From assembly GCF_024347055.1 (NCBI RefSeq), contig NZ_AP024895.1, positions 744,001 to 808,000 on the forward strand: DNA of 64,000 nt. Reading direction: 5' to 3'. The notes under the pieces are model-generated. The model ran no database searches, was not told the origin of the DNA, and saw nothing but the letters and a program-made list of their open reading frames with translations. The DNA comes from Vibrio porteresiae DSM 19223. GTDB lineage: Bacteria; Pseudomonadota; Gammaproteobacteria; Enterobacterales; Vibrionaceae. The position numbers and the translations under genes are program-made. Within the stretch, counting starts at the first letter, position 1; each line of letters starts with the position of its first letter. Shown in pieces: positions 16,116 through 24,813 of the stretch.

Positions 16116-17249
16116 ATGACTAAACATCAACAAAACGGCAATACAACGCATACTATCGTTGTTAAGCTGGGAACCAGTGTTCTTACCGGTGGTACACTTG
16201 CTCTTGACCGTGCTCATATGGTTGAGTTAGCTCGTCAGTGTGCTGAACTGAAAAAACAAGGTCACAATGTTGTGATCGTGTCCTCTGGCGCTATTGCAGC
16301 TGGACGTGAACATCTTGGTTACCCCGCACTGCCCAACGCTATCTCAAGTAAGCAATTACTTGCGGCAGTAGGGCAAAGCCAGTTGATTGAAGCATGGGAA
16401 CGTCTGTTCTCAATCTACGGCATCAAGATCGGCCAAATGTTATTAACTCGTGCAGACCTTGAGGACCGTGAACGTTTCCTTAACGCTCGCGATATGATTC
16501 ATGCTTTAGTTGAGCATGGTATCGTGCCGGTAGTGAACGAAAACGATGCGGTAGCGACCAATGAAATCAAAGTCGGTGATAACGATAACTTATCGGCACT
16601 GGTCGGCATTTTATGCGGTGCAGATAAACTACTGCTGCTGACTGACCAAAAAGGCCTATTCACAGCCGATCCTCGTAAAGACCCTAACGCCGAGCTTATC
16701 AAAGAGGTGAAAACCATCGACGATACGCTACGTAAAATTGCAGGTGGTAGTGGTACAACTTTAGGTACGGGTGGTATGGCAACCAAGCTCCAAGCTGCTG
16801 ATATTGCTCGCCGCGCGGGCATGGAAGTGATTATTGCTGCGGGACGTGCGCCTAACGTTATTTTTGATGCGTTAAGCGATCATCCACAAGGTACACGTTT
16901 CCTACCGTTGGAAGAGGCATTGGAAAACCGCAAAACGTGGATTTTGGCCGGTCCTGCGCCATCGGGTGATTTGGTGATCGATGATGGTGCGGTGCGCGCT
17001 GTCGAATCGAAAGGCAGTAGTCTGCTGGCGAAAGGGGTAGTGAGTGTCAGTGGTTCGTTTGCTCGTGGTGCGGTGGTGCGAGTGTTGGATCGTAAAGGTC
17101 AACAAAAAGCCCGTGGTATCGCTGCTTATTCAAGTGAAGATTTAGCTAAGATCGCTGGCAAACACAGTAAAGTGATCTTTGATATCCTTGGTTATGACCA
17201 TGGTTCTGAAGTGATTCATCGTGACAACATGGTTGTGATTCAGGAGTAG
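16116..17249 (+). CDS. proB: Glutamate 5-kinase
   Basis: The 377-residue enzyme phosphorylates glutamate, the first and feedback-inhibited step of proline synthesis. An amino-acid-kinase domain comes first (TIVVKLGTSVLTGG, VVIVSSGAIAAGRE, VVNENDAVAT, GTGGMATKLQAA) and a PUA domain follows from about residue 280 (SSLLAKGVVSVSGSFARG). The frame opens at 16050; ATG 16116 with AGAAG upstream fits the family. proA follows after 3 nt. Confidence 0.95.
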   Translation: MTKHQQNGNTTHTIVVKLGTSVLTGGTLALDRAHMVELARQCAELKKQGHNVVIVSSGAIAAGREHLGYPALPNAISSKQLLAAVGQSQLIEAWERLFSIYGIKIGQMLLTRADLEDRERFLNARDMIHALVEHGIVPVVNENDAVATNEIKVGDNDNLSALVGILCGADKLLLLTDQKGLFTADPRKDPNAELIKEVKTIDDTLRKIAGGSGTTLGTGGMATKLQAADIARRAGMEVIIAAGRAPNVIFDALSDHPQGTRFLPLEEALENRKTWILAGPAPSGDLVIDDGAVRAVESKGSSLLAKGVVSVSGSFARGAVVRVLDRKGQQKARGIAAYSSEDLAKIAGKHSKVIFDILGYDHGSEVIHRDNMVVIQE

Positions 17250-17252
17250 GAG

Positions 17253-18509
17253 ATGAGTGTGGATTTAACTAACATGGGGAAAGCGGCTAAAGAAGCGGCT
17301 TTCACCTTGGCTATTGCCCCAACAGCCCAGAAAAACCAAGCTTTAGCGATCATCGCCGATGAGTTGGAAGCTCATGCTCCAGCTATTTTGGCTGCTAATG
17401 CAAAAGATATCGAAGCAGGTAAAGCGGCAGGCTTGAGTGATGCGATGCTCGATCGCTTATTGCTTAATGAAGCTCGCCTAAGGGCTATTGCTGCTGATGT
17501 GCGTAACGTTATTGCGTTACATGATCCGGTTGGCAGTGAAATTGACAGTCGCGTGCTAGAAAACGGCATGTCGCTTTCACGTCGCCGCGTACCGCTTGGT
17601 GTGATTGGCGTGATTTATGAAGCTCGTCCAAACGTAACGATTGATATCGCTGCTTTGTGTCTAAAAACCGGCAACGCGAGTATTTTGCGTGGCGGTAAAG
17701 AGACCTTCCATTCCAACATGGAGTTGGTAAAGGTGATTCAATCGGCGCTGAGCAAGGCCAATTTACCCGCGGCGGCAGTGCAGTACATTGAAAAACCCGA
17801 TCGTGAGTTAGTCTCTCAGTTGCTCAAACTTGATGATTACGTGGATATGATCATCCCGCGTGGTGGTGCTGGCTTACATAAAATGTGTAAAGAGAACAGT
17901 ACTATTCCAGTGATCATCGGTGGCTTTGGTATCAGCCATATGTTTGTTGATGAGAGTGCTGATTTAGCGCGTTCTATTTCGGTTATCGAGAACGCTAAAA
18001 CGCAGCGTCCTTCGGCGTGTAATTCCCTCGATACCTTACTGGTTCATCAAGATGTTGCGGAGCAACTGTTACCTCAGCTCATTGCGTCACTTGGTGAGCG
18101 CGTGACTTTTGTGACTGATGACTCGGCAACTCAATGGTTTGCGAATGCACCGAAAGTGCGAGCGGCAGAAGCTGGGGATTTTGATACTGAATGGCTAAGC
18201 TACACCTTGGGCGTTAAAATCGTCGCAGGCGTAGACGAAGCGATTGATCACATGCGTGAACATAATGCGAGTCACTCAGATGCTATCTTGACCAACTCGA
18301 TTATCAACGCTGAAAAATTTGTCAATGCTGCGGGCTCAGCCGCCGTGTATGTCAATGCATCAACTCGCTTTACCGATGGTGCGCAATTTGGCTTAGGTGC
18401 TGAAGTTGCGGTATCAACTCAGAAGCTGCATGCTCGAGGCCCGATGGGGCTGGAAGAGCTCACCAGCTATAAATGGGTTGGCGTAGCAGATTATCTGTCG
18501 CGTAGCTAG
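17253..18509 (+). CDS. proA: Gamma-glutamyl phosphate reductase
   Basis: The 418-residue enzyme reduces glutamyl 5-phosphate with NADPH to the semialdehyde that cyclises towards proline. Landmarks are VIGVIYEARPNVTID, LRGGKETFHSN, IIPRGGAGLHK and the catalytic Cys region AKTQRPSACNSLDTLL. Its ribosome site AGGAG lies in the last codons of proB, so the pair is translationally coupled. Confidence 0.96.
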   Translation: MSVDLTNMGKAAKEAAFTLAIAPTAQKNQALAIIADELEAHAPAILAANAKDIEAGKAAGLSDAMLDRLLLNEARLRAIAADVRNVIALHDPVGSEIDSRVLENGMSLSRRRVPLGVIGVIYEARPNVTIDIAALCLKTGNASILRGGKETFHSNMELVKVIQSALSKANLPAAAVQYIEKPDRELVSQLLKLDDYVDMIIPRGGAGLHKMCKENSTIPVIIGGFGISHMFVDESADLARSISVIENAKTQRPSACNSLDTLLVHQDVAEQLLPQLIASLGERVTFVTDDSATQWFANAPKVRAAEAGDFDTEWLSYTLGVKIVAGVDEAIDHMREHNASHSDAILTNSIINAEKFVNAAGSAAVYVNASTRFTDGAQFGLGAEVAVSTQKLHARGPMGLEELTSYKWVGVADYLSRS

Positions 18510-18534
18510 CATTTTTACTATCAAGTTACGCGAA

Positions 18535-18562
18535 ATAGGGGTCTGATGGCCCCTTTTTCTTT
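18535..18562 (+). terminator. Probable terminator of proBA
   Basis: Short stem AGGGG/CCCCT with an 8 nt loop, then TTTTCTTTT. The stem is short, so it is less certain than others in the window. Confidence 0.5.
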
Positions 18563-18571
18563 TCTTCCCGG

Positions 18572-18599
18572 AATGAATTCCGTTACACTGGAATTCATT
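18572..18599. promoter_or_regulatory. Perfect 10 bp inverted repeat before nrdR
   Basis: AATGAATTCC (18572-18581) and GGAATTCATT (18590-18599) flank GTTACACT, which contains a -10-like TACACT. The repeat ends 14 bp before the nrdR start. It may be an operator over the nrdR promoter. It does not fit the usual NrdR box ACACTATATNTNGTGT. Confidence 0.45.
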
Positions 18600-18613
18600 G
18601 AGATGGAGGTGAT

Positions 18614-19063
18614 ATGCATTGTCCTTTTTGTTCTGCGAGCGATACGAAAGTCATCGACTCAAGACTGGTTGCAGATGGCCATCAAGTACGCCGTCGTCGC
18701 CAGTGTTTAGCTTGTAATGAGCGCTTTACCACGTTTGAAAGCGCTGAGCTGGTTATGCCGCGAGTGATTAAATCCAATGGTAATCGTGAACCATTTGATG
18801 AAGATAAAATGATCGGCGGTATGCAGCGCGCGTTGGAAAAACGTCCAGTGAGTGCCGATTCGATTGAATTGGCGATCAGCACGATTAAATCGAAGTTACG
18901 TGCCACCGGTGAACGTGAAGTACCAAGCAAGTTAATTGGTAACCTAGTAATGGAACAACTTAAAGAACTCGATAAAGTCGCTTATATTCGTTTTGCGTCT
19001 GTTTATCGTAGCTTTGAGGATGTTCGTGAATTTGGCGAAGAAATCGCTAAGCTTGAAGATTAA
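18614..19063 (+). CDS. nrdR: Transcriptional repressor NrdR
   Basis: The 149-residue repressor of ribonucleotide reductase genes reads the ATP/dATP balance. The N-terminal zinc ribbon (CPFC near residue 3, CLAC near 31) with an Arg-rich stretch RRRRQC binds DNA. An ATP-cone domain follows (VIKSNGNREPFDEDKMIGGMQRAL). Location next to ribD is typical of gammaproteobacteria. GGAGGTGAT lies just before the ATG. Confidence 0.97.
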   Translation: MHCPFCSASDTKVIDSRLVADGHQVRRRRQCLACNERFTTFESAELVMPRVIKSNGNREPFDEDKMIGGMQRALEKRPVSADSIELAISTIKSKLRATGEREVPSKLIGNLVMEQLKELDKVAYIRFASVYRSFEDVREFGEEIAKLED

Positions 19064-19075
19064 TTCCAAACCCCT

Positions 19076-20176
19076 ATGCCTCAATTTACCTCTTTTGATT
19101 ATCAGATGATGTCCCGAGCGATTAGCTTGGCTAAACGCGGGACTTACACGACTACACCAAACCCAAATGTAGGGTGCGTCATTACGCTTGGCGACCAAAT
19201 TGTGGGTGAAGGTTATCATCGTAAAGCTGGTGAGCCTCATGCTGAAGTTCACGCGATGCGCATGGCTGGCGATAAAGCCGCAGGCGCAACGGCTTATGTC
19301 ACTCTTGAACCTTGTTCTCATTATGGGCGTACACCTCCGTGTGCTCTCGGTCTTATAAAGGCAGGAGTAAAAAAAGTCATATGTGCGATGACCGATCCGA
19401 ATCCTCAAGTAGCAGGTCGTGGTATTGGTATGTTGCAAGAGGCAGGTATTGAGGTCTTGGTTGGTTTGTTGGAACAAGATGCTCGCGCGCTTAATCCGGC
19501 ATTTTTAACTCGTATGGAACGTGGCCGCCCGTATGTTCAATTGAAAATGGCCGCCAGTTTGGATGGACAAACAGCCTTAGCGAATGGTCGTAGCCAGTGG
19601 ATTACTTCTCCTCAGGCACGCCGTGATGTGCAGCATTATCGCTCTCTGGCGAGTGCGGTATTGTCGACCAGCCAGACCGTGTTAGCGGACGATGCCTCTT
19701 TGAATGTACGCTGGAGTGAACTCTCTACTGATGTTCAAGCTGATTATCCAGAACACGAGCTGCGCCAACCGACACGAGTTATTCTTGATCGCCAACATCA
19801 GTTACATCCGCAACTCAAATTGTTCGCCGCAGACGGCGCGATTTTAACTGTGGCACAGCAAGATGCGGATCTCTGTGTTGAACTCGATGATCAAGGGCAA
19901 CTATGTTTGGTGGAGACGTTAGAGAAACTTGCTAGCGAACATAATATCAACCATGTTTGGGTAGAAGCAGGAGCAACATTAGCCAAATCTTTTATTGAAC
20001 AAGAGCTGGTGGATGAAATTGTGCTGTATCTAGCGCCGAAAATTATGGGGTCGGATGGCCGTGGACTGTTCGGTGCCTTAGGTCTGACCGATATGTCTCA
20101 AGTACAGAATTTTACGATTAAAGATCTGCGTCAAGTTGGGCCAGATATGCGCGTTGTGTTAACGCCGAAGAGATAA
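19076..20176 (+). CDS. ribD: Bifunctional riboflavin deaminase/reductase
   Basis: The 366-residue protein carries out the deamination and side-chain reduction of the early pyrimidine intermediate of riboflavin synthesis. The N-terminal deaminase has the zinc motif PHAEVHA and PCSHYGRTPPC (residues about 50-90). The C-terminal reductase begins about residue 150 (YVQLKMAASLDGQTA) and ends with VDEIVLYLAPKIMG. It lies 12 nt after nrdR. The ribosome site is weak. Confidence 0.95.
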   Translation: MPQFTSFDYQMMSRAISLAKRGTYTTTPNPNVGCVITLGDQIVGEGYHRKAGEPHAEVHAMRMAGDKAAGATAYVTLEPCSHYGRTPPCALGLIKAGVKKVICAMTDPNPQVAGRGIGMLQEAGIEVLVGLLEQDARALNPAFLTRMERGRPYVQLKMAASLDGQTALANGRSQWITSPQARRDVQHYRSLASAVLSTSQTVLADDASLNVRWSELSTDVQADYPEHELRQPTRVILDRQHQLHPQLKLFAADGAILTVAQQDADLCVELDDQGQLCLVETLEKLASEHNINHVWVEAGATLAKSFIEQELVDEIVLYLAPKIMGSDGRGLFGALGLTDMSQVQNFTIKDLRQVGPDMRVVLTPKR

Positions 20177-20188
20177 GAAGAGTCAATT

Positions 20189-20845
20189 ATGTTTACTGGA
20201 ATTGTTGAAGCAGTCGGTCGATTACGCGCCATTACCCCGCGTGGTGAAGATGTAACGGTCACCGTTGAGGTGGGGAATCTGGATATGTCCGATGTTAAAT
20301 TGGGCGATAGTATCGCGACCAATGGGGTGTGTCTGACCGTTGTTGCTTTCGACCAACACTCATATCAAGCTGACCTTTCAGTTGAAACGCTTAAAAAATC
20401 GAGTTTTGCTAACAGCCAAGCCGGTGACAAGGTGAACTTGGAAAAAGCCATGTTACCTACCACTCGTTTTGGTGGACATATCGTGTCTGGTCACGTCGAT
20501 GGCGTCGGTGAAATCGTTGAACGTAATCATGTTGGTCGCGCGATCGAGTTTTGGGTACAGATGCCATCTGAGCTCTCTAAGTATGTCGCGGAAAAAGGCT
20601 CGATTACGGTGGATGGTATTAGTTTAACTGTCAATGACTTACGTAAAAATGCGTTCAAATTGACTATCGTGCCACACACTACAGCTGAAACCACAATCGA
20701 TTCATTCCATGTCGGCCGTAAAGTGAATTTGGAAGTCGATGTATTGGCTCGTTATATGGAGCGTTTACTGCGTGGTGCAGAAGCGGATGCTCAACCAGAG
20801 TCGCGAATTACGCTAGAATTCTTACAACAAAATGGTTTTGCTTAA
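20189..20845 (+). CDS. ribE: Riboflavin synthase, alpha subunit
   Basis: The 218-residue enzyme dismutates two lumazines into riboflavin. The two tandem lumazine-binding barrels are visible: MFTGIVEAVGRL with SIATNGVCLTV in the first half, and HIVSGHVDGVGEI with SITVDGISLTVND in the second. It follows ribD by 12 nt. Some annotations call this gene ribC. Confidence 0.95.
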   Translation: MFTGIVEAVGRLRAITPRGEDVTVTVEVGNLDMSDVKLGDSIATNGVCLTVVAFDQHSYQADLSVETLKKSSFANSQAGDKVNLEKAMLPTTRFGGHIVSGHVDGVGEIVERNHVGRAIEFWVQMPSELSKYVAEKGSITVDGISLTVNDLRKNAFKLTIVPHTTAETTIDSFHVGRKVNLEVDVLARYMERLLRGAEADAQPESRITLEFLQQNGFA

Positions 20846-20902
20846 GCCAGTGGCATAGCTAAACCGACATTTGACCAATGATGATGCAATAGGATAAGTA
20901 GT

Positions 20903-22012
20903 ATGACAATTAGTACGCCTCAAGAAATTATCGATGATATCCGTCAAGGCAAAATGGTCATTTTGATGGATGACGAAGACCGTGAAAATGAAGGCGATAT
21001 CATTATGGCGGCTGAGTTTGTAACGCCAGAAGCGATCAACTTCATGGCAACTCATGGTCGCGGCCTGATCTGTCTTACGTTAACCAAAGATCGTTGTGCA
21101 CGCCTTGGCTTGAACCCGATGGTGAAAGATAACGGCGCTCAATTCTCTACTGCCTTCACCGTTTCTATCGAAGCGGCAGAAGGGGTGACCACTGGTATTT
21201 CAGCAGCAGATCGCGCACGTACTGTGCAAGCAGCGGTGGCGAAAGAGGCTAAGGCTGCGGATCTTGTGCAACCAGGGCACGTGTTCCCATTAGCAGCGCA
21301 AGATGGCGGCGTGCTAATGCGTGCTGGACATACCGAAGCTGGATGTGACTTAGCGCGTTTAGCCGGTCTTGAGCCAGCTTCTGTGATCGTGGAAATCCTT
21401 AATGACGATGGCACCATGGCTCGTCGCCCTGACTTGGAAGTGTTTGCAGAAAAACACGGGATTAAATTAGGTACGATCGCAGCACTCATTGAATACCGCA
21501 ATAATACCGAAACTACCATTGAGCGTGTTGCTCAGTGTAAATTGCCAACCGAATTCGGTGAGTTTGATTTGGTGACTTACCGCGATGTGATTGATGATCA
21601 GATTCATTATGCTTTGGTGAAGGGCGATTTAACCGACGCAGCACCTTTGGTGCGCGTGCATCTGCAAGATACTTTTACTGATTTGTTGCGCAGTAATCGC
21701 AATTCAGATCGTAGCTGGACTCTCGACCAAGCGATGACACGTATTGGTAATGAGGGTGGCGTACTGGTTATTTTGGGTAAAGAAGAGACCAGCGATCTCC
21801 TGATTCACCGCGTAAAAGCATTTGAATTGCAAGACAAAGGCGATGCTCCTGCGATGGCTAAAAAGCCAGGAACGTCTCGCCGTGTTGGTGTGGGTTCGCA
21901 AATCTTAGCCGATTTGGGGATTACCAATATGCGTTTGCTCTCTTCTGAGAGTAAAAAATACCACGCTCTAGGTGGTTTTGGTTTAAACGTCGTCGAATAC
22001 GTTTGCCAATAA
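20903..22012 (+). CDS. ribB: 3,4-dihydroxy-2-butanone 4-phosphate synthase with degenerate GTP cyclohydrolase II-like domain (RibBX type)
   Basis: 369 residues. The N-terminal 200 are a complete DHBP synthase: VILMDDEDRENEGDI (metal and substrate acidic loop), RGLICLT and RAGHTEAGCDLARLAG. The C-terminal half looks like GTP cyclohydrolase II but lacks its zinc Cys cluster (CX2GX7CXC): in its place is a Cys-free stretch, RVHLQDTFTDLLRSNRNSD. So the second activity is probably absent, as in the RibBX variants described in Proteobacteria, and GTP cyclohydrolase II should be encoded elsewhere. Confidence 0.92.
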   Translation: MTISTPQEIIDDIRQGKMVILMDDEDRENEGDIIMAAEFVTPEAINFMATHGRGLICLTLTKDRCARLGLNPMVKDNGAQFSTAFTVSIEAAEGVTTGISAADRARTVQAAVAKEAKAADLVQPGHVFPLAAQDGGVLMRAGHTEAGCDLARLAGLEPASVIVEILNDDGTMARRPDLEVFAEKHGIKLGTIAALIEYRNNTETTIERVAQCKLPTEFGEFDLVTYRDVIDDQIHYALVKGDLTDAAPLVRVHLQDTFTDLLRSNRNSDRSWTLDQAMTRIGNEGGVLVILGKEETSDLLIHRVKAFELQDKGDAPAMAKKPGTSRRVGVGSQILADLGITNMRLLSSESKKYHALGGFGLNVVEYVCQ

Positions 22013-22100
22013 GTTAATGAAAAATGCCTTCCTCCACAGCGTGAATGCAGTGGGGGCGGGATATTATTGGCGTAAATACTATTAGATATGCCTCACAAAT

Positions 22101-22112
22101 TTGTGCTAGAAT
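22101..22112 (+). promoter_or_regulatory. Possible extended -10 promoter before ribH
   Basis: TGCTAGAAT at 22104-22112 is an extended -10, 43 bp before ribH. The 142 bp gap between ribB and ribH makes an internal promoter reasonable. No FMN riboswitch is visible. Confidence 0.35.
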
Positions 22113-22154
22113 CCGGCGATTCTCACGTGATGATTAGAGTTTAAAGGATAGCTT

Positions 22155-22625
22155 ATGAAAGTGATCGAAGGTGGCTTCCCAGCGCCAAGTGCGAAAATTG
22201 CAATCGTAATTTCTCGTTTCAACAGTTTTATCAATGAAAGTTTACTGTCTGGTGCCATCGATACTTTGAAGCGTCATGGTCAGGTTGCTGATGATAACAT
22301 TACCGTCGTTCGTTGCCCTGGTGCTGTTGAACTCCCTCTAGTTGCACAACGTGTTGCTAAAACTGGCAAATTCGATGCGATTATTTCTCTTGGCACAGTA
22401 ATCCGTGGTGGCACACCACACTTCGAATACGTAAGTAGTGAGATGAATAAAGGGTTGGCGCACGTTTCTCTAGAGTACAGTATCCCTGTTGCTTTTGGTG
22501 TGCTGACAGTTGATACCATTGATCAAGCAATTGAACGCGCAGGAACCAAGGCTGGTAATAAAGGTGCAGAGGCTGCACTGAGCGCGCTTGAAATGATTAA
22601 TGTTCTTTCTGAAATTGATTCCTAA
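22155..22625 (+). CDS. ribH: 6,7-dimethyl-8-ribityllumazine synthase
   Basis: The 156-residue enzyme joins the RibD product line with DHBP to form the lumazine that RibE uses. Recognisable parts are AIVISRFNSFINESLLSGA, VRCPGAVELP and SLGTVIRGGTPHFEYV. The stop overlaps the nusB start by one base (TAATG), so both are translated from one message. Confidence 0.96.
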   Translation: MKVIEGGFPAPSAKIAIVISRFNSFINESLLSGAIDTLKRHGQVADDNITVVRCPGAVELPLVAQRVAKTGKFDAIISLGTVIRGGTPHFEYVSSEMNKGLAHVSLEYSIPVAFGVLTVDTIDQAIERAGTKAGNKGAEAALSALEMINVLSEIDS

Positions 22626-23095
22626 TGGGGGCCAGTGTGAAACCAGCCGCACGTCGTAATGCACGTCAATTTGCACTACAAGCTATTTATTCGTGGCAAA
22701 TTACACATGAAAATGTGGCTACGATTGAAGAACAATTCCTTACTGGTGGCAAATATGATGAGGAAGAGCATCGTGATGCAGAGCCTGCACTTGCAGCGCC
22801 AGAAACCGATGTGGAATACTTCCGTGACCTGCTTACCGGTGTGGTCCTTGGCCACAAAGAGTTAGACAGCAAACTTCGTCCTTTCGTATCTCGTCCAATG
22901 CAAGATTTGGATATGATGGAATTGGCGCTGCTTCGTCTAGCTATGTACGAAATGACGCGTCGTGAAGACGTACCGTACAAAGTAGTGATTAACGAAGCTA
23001 TTGAACTAGCAAAAGTTTTCGCTGCAGAAGAAAGTCATAAGTTTGTGAACGGTGTGCTAGATAAAGCTGCACCGCATGTACGCAAAAAAGCGTAA
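22625..23095 (+). CDS. nusB: Transcription antitermination factor NusB
   Basis: An all-helical 156-residue RNA-binding protein. With NusE (S10) it binds boxA RNA in rRNA antitermination. Family motifs are ARRNARQFALQAIYSWQ at the N-terminus and VPYKVVINEAIELAKVF near the C-terminus, with ending KFVNGVLDKAAPHVR. The ribH-nusB pairing is the usual order. Confidence 0.96.
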   Translation: MGASVKPAARRNARQFALQAIYSWQITHENVATIEEQFLTGGKYDEEEHRDAEPALAAPETDVEYFRDLLTGVVLGHKELDSKLRPFVSRPMQDLDMMELALLRLAMYEMTRREDVPYKVVINEAIELAKVFAAEESHKFVNGVLDKAAPHVRKKA

Positions 23096-23111
23096 TTCGC
23101 GATACAATCCT

Positions 23112-23138
23112 AAGGTCAGCTCTGCTGACCTTTTTTAT
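23112..23138 (+). terminator. Terminator of the rib-nusB operon
   Basis: Perfect 9 bp stem AAGGTCAGC/GCTGACCTT with a 3 nt loop, followed by T-rich sequence. Confidence 0.9.
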
Positions 23139-23140
23139 TA

Positions 23141-23219
23141 CCTGTGTTTCGTCACAGGCATCTGCCCTTCAAAACGTAGACCATAAATCAAAGGGCAGAA
23201 CGCGAGCCACTTGGTTCGC
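23141..23219 (+). promoter_or_regulatory. Triple-hairpin segment upstream of thiL
   Basis: Three stems in a row: CCTGTG/CACAGG (23141-23158), TCTGCCCTT/AAGGGCAGA (23161-23199) and GCGAGCCA/TGGTTCGC with one G-U (23202-23219). They fill the space between the nusB terminator and the thiL start. There is no TPP-riboswitch signature and no T-run. Confidence 0.45.
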
Positions 23220-23253
23220 TGTTTCACGTCAACCTGAATCTAGGAATAAGCTC

Positions 23254-24222
23254 ATGCCTGGTGAATTTGATTTTATACAGAGATACCTGTCCAATCGACA
23301 GGTGAATCGTAAAGATGTTCATCTGTCGCTTGGTGACGATTGTGCCATCGTAAAAGCGCCAGATAATGTACGTATCGCGCTCAGTACCGATACGCTTGTC
23401 GCGGGCACCCATTTTCTTTCTAATGCTAACCCTGCGTGGGTGGCGCATAAAGCACTGGCTTCTAATTTAAGTGATCTTGCCGCCATGGGGGCAACTCCGG
23501 CGTGGGTATCACTTGCCTTGACCCTGCCAGAAATGGATGAAGCATGGCTCGCGCCATTTTGTGATACTTTCTTCGAACTCGCTAACTACTACCATGTGCA
23601 ATTGATTGGTGGTGATACTACGCGCGGTCCTCTGAGTATGACATTGACAGTACAAGGATTTATTCCGGAAAACACCGCCTTGCTGCGCAGCGGGGCAAAA
23701 GTAGGGGATTGGATTTTTGTGACGGGTGAACTCGGTGACAGCAAAGCGGGTTTGGATGTTATTTTAGACAACTCATTGAGCACAAAACCTTTTGCTTCGG
23801 AGCTTGAGAAGCGCCACTATATTGCTACACCTCGTATTGTGGTTGGACAAGCCTTATTGCCTCATGCCTCTGCAGCAGTAGATATTTCCGATGGTTTAAT
23901 TGCCGATTTGCGCCATATTTTAAGCCGCTCCGGTGTTGGTGCGAGTATTGATGTAAGCCAACTGCCATTCTCGCCTGAGCTACTGGCGTATTGCGGTGAT
24001 GAGAATGTGGCTCGTCAATATGCGCTAACCAGCGGTGAAGAGTATGAACTCTGCTTTACTGTGCCAGCGGCGCAGCGTAAAACAGTAGAAAATGCATTGG
24101 CACATACGGGGACTAAAGTGACTTGTATTGGTCAAATTCGTCCGCAAGGTGTGTTTGAATTGCACGATAAAGGCCGAGCAGTTGATTGGCAACTGACGGG
24201 ATACGATCATTTTAAGGCGTAG
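23254..24222 (+). CDS. thiL: Thiamine-monophosphate kinase
   Basis: The 322-residue enzyme makes thiamine diphosphate from the monophosphate. ThiL family marks are GEFDFIQRYL, SLGDDCAIV, STDTLVAGTHF, ALASNLSDLAAMGA, GGDTTRGP and AVDISDGLIADL, which form the ATP- and metal-binding acidic loops. AGGA lies 8 nt before the ATG. pgpA starts 2 nt after it. Confidence 0.96.
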   Translation: MPGEFDFIQRYLSNRQVNRKDVHLSLGDDCAIVKAPDNVRIALSTDTLVAGTHFLSNANPAWVAHKALASNLSDLAAMGATPAWVSLALTLPEMDEAWLAPFCDTFFELANYYHVQLIGGDTTRGPLSMTLTVQGFIPENTALLRSGAKVGDWIFVTGELGDSKAGLDVILDNSLSTKPFASELEKRHYIATPRIVVGQALLPHASAAVDISDGLIADLRHILSRSGVGASIDVSQLPFSPELLAYCGDENVARQYALTSGEEYELCFTVPAAQRKTVENALAHTGTKVTCIGQIRPQGVFELHDKGRAVDWQLTGYDHFKA

Positions 24223-24223
24223 T

Positions 24224-24727
24224 ATGACGAACCCTAAACAACGCATTTCTCTAGCTAACCCTTGGCATCTTTTAGCCACTGGTTTTGGCAGTGGACTTTC
24301 TCCAGTGGTTCCAGGAACCATGGGTACTCTTGCTTCAGTACCTTTTTTTCTCCTGCTTGGTCAGTTACCTATCGCAGTGTATGTGTTAGTGGTCGTTGTT
24401 GCTTCCATCATTGGTATCAAAATTTGCCAAGTCACTTCTGACGATATGGGTGTGCATGATCACGGCTCAATTGTGTGGGACGAGTTTGCTGGTTTTTGGA
24501 TCACTATGTTTATTGTGCCTTTCCTCGGTATTTCCGTCTTGGATTGGCATTGGCTTGTCACTGGCTTTGTGCTATTTCGCTTTTTCGACATGCTAAAACC
24601 TTGGCCGATCAGTTGGTTGGATAAACGGGTGCATGGCGGTTTAGGCATTATGATCGATGATTTGGTCGCAGGTGTGATTGCTGGCTTGTGTCTTTTCGGC
24701 ATTGGTTCGTGGGCTGGCTGGATCTAG
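24224..24727 (+). CDS. pgpA: Phosphatidylglycerophosphatase A
   Basis: A 167-residue inner-membrane protein dephosphorylating phosphatidylglycerol phosphate. It has about four hydrophobic segments. The acidic motif VWDEFAGFWITM and GIMIDDLVAGVIAG are characteristic, as is the Gly/Pro-rich loop GLSPVVPGTMGTLAS. It is coupled to thiL, an arrangement found in many gammaproteobacteria. Confidence 0.95.
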   Translation: MTNPKQRISLANPWHLLATGFGSGLSPVVPGTMGTLASVPFFLLLGQLPIAVYVLVVVVASIIGIKICQVTSDDMGVHDHGSIVWDEFAGFWITMFIVPFLGISVLDWHWLVTGFVLFRFFDMLKPWPISWLDKRVHGGLGIMIDDLVAGVIAGLCLFGIGSWAGWI

Positions 24728-24754
24728 CCATTTGTGACATCGTTGCCGCATAAC

Positions 24755-24785
24755 AAAAACGCCTGCATCAAGCAGGCGTTTTGTT
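24755..24785. terminator. Bidirectional terminator between pgpA and DUF3461 gene
   Basis: Stem AACGCCTGC/GCAGGCGTT with A-run before and TTTTGTT after. It lies between convergent genes. Confidence 0.88.
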
Positions 24786-24813
24786 ATCTCACTAAAAATT
24801 CTTTTCGTAACAA

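Noticed and set aside
18944..19477. Minus-strand open frame of 177 codons
   Set aside because: It is antisense to nrdR and ribD and has no family resemblance.
23141..23253. TPP riboswitch before thiL
   Set aside because: The conserved CUGAGA and following aptamer segments are missing.
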